In this document: positions 45,949 through 46,041 of the stretch, piece by piece | Position numbering within the stretch: the first letter of the stretch is position 1 | How the letters are laid out: every line of letters starts with the position of its first letter | Assembly (NCBI RefSeq): GCF_021353235.1 | Contig: NZ_JAJTWT010000021.1 | Coordinates: 1-46,041, forward strand | DNA from: Pelomonas caseinilytica | GTDB taxonomy: Bacteria > Pseudomonadota > Gammaproteobacteria > Burkholderiales > Burkholderiaceae_C | Direction: 5' to 3' | DNA: 46,041 nt | The notes under the pieces: generated by a model | Seen by the model: only the letters and a program-made list of their open reading frames with translations | The model's database searches: none | Told to the model about the DNA's origin: nothing | Made by a program: the position numbers and the translations under genes

Positions 45949-45997
45949 CAGAACTCCCAGAATCAAATTCAATGGCAATTGATTTCTGGGAGTTCTG
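45949..45997. repeat. 14-bp hairpin at the left edge of the insertion sequence
   Basis: CAGAACTCCCAGAA (45949-45962) is the perfect complement of TTCTGGGAGTTCTG (45984-45997), with a 21-base loop. It lies between the Hint frame and the transposase start. It may be part of the element's subterminal end or block read-through transcription from outside. Confidence 0.6.
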
Positions 45998-46008
45998 GAG
46001 GGCTGGCA

Positions 46009-46041
46009 ATGGCGACCGACGACTTCTTCCGCGCGCGGCTG
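46009..46041 (+). CDS. Start of IS5-family-like transposase (cut by window end)
   Basis: Only 11 codons are visible (MATDDFFRARL), preceded by a GGAGGG site. This start resembles the MxxDDFFRARLDQMIDLRHPL opening common in IS5-family transposases. The rest lies outside the window, so family assignment is tentative. Confidence 0.45.
   Translation, partial: MATDDFFRARL

Overview
The window reads as a high-GC betaproteobacterial chromosome, probably Burkholderiales. The evidence is the SSB with its Pro/Ala/Gly-rich tail and DDDIPF tip, the imuA-imuB-dnaE2 SOS mutagenesis cassette, an H-NS-like protein with a TWSGRG motif, and GC-rich codon use in most genes. No rRNA, tRNA or CRISPR array was seen. 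Species cannot be named from the sequence.

Layout. (1) Positions 1-1541 are accessory debris: the 3' end of a colicin-E3-type ribosomal RNase with its immunity gene, then reverse-strand fragments of Tn7-like tnsA and tniQ genes. (2) ssb (1542-2069) is closed by a strong terminator. (3) Just after it begins a probable ~42 kb genomic island headed by three overlapping tyrosine recombinases and a small coiled-coil partner (2186-7536). A 13-bp inverted repeat at 2133-2145 and 44566-44578, with further copies of its GTAAACAA core, is proposed as the island ends. (4) 7.6-10.5 kb holds assorted cargo: a DEDD exonuclease, H-NS-like protein, DUF4238 protein, lone HigA-type antitoxin and a small unknown gene. 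(5) 10.6-16.9 kb is an SOS cassette: dnaE2, imuB and imuA leftward and an SRAP/HMCES-type gene rightward, with a perfect LexA box between. (6) 17.0-20.7 kb has zinc-ribbon proteins, unknown proteins and three small XRE-type regulators.

(7) 20.9-39.4 kb is the centrepiece, a DNA phosphorothioation defence locus. Rightward sspB-sspC-sspD (DUF4007 nickase type, large P-loop ATPase, PAPS-reductase-like sulfur-transfer enzyme) faces a leftward run of five genes: dptF/sspF-like, dptG/sspG-like, dptH/sspH-like HerA/FtsK ATPase, a double-GHKL histidine-kinase-like ATPase, and a receiver protein with a large insertion. The expected division of labour is that SspBCD marks host DNA with sulfur while the FGH module attacks unmarked DNA. 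The kinase-like/receiver pair is the least expected part and may add a sensing or control layer. A near-consensus LexA box (AACTGTTGATATCGACAGTA) lies about 70 bp upstream of sspB, so the modification operon may be SOS-controlled like imuA. No cysteine desulfurase (SspA/DndA) or SspE is present, so sulfur would have to come from a host enzyme such as IscS.

(8) 39.5-44.3 kb is further cargo: a YegP-like protein, a SAM methyltransferase, a secreted/membrane-anchored protein and several unknown genes. (9) Beyond the proposed right end are a terminator, a Hint (intein-like) domain protein that looks 5'-truncated, and the start of an IS5-type insertion sequence cut by the window edge.
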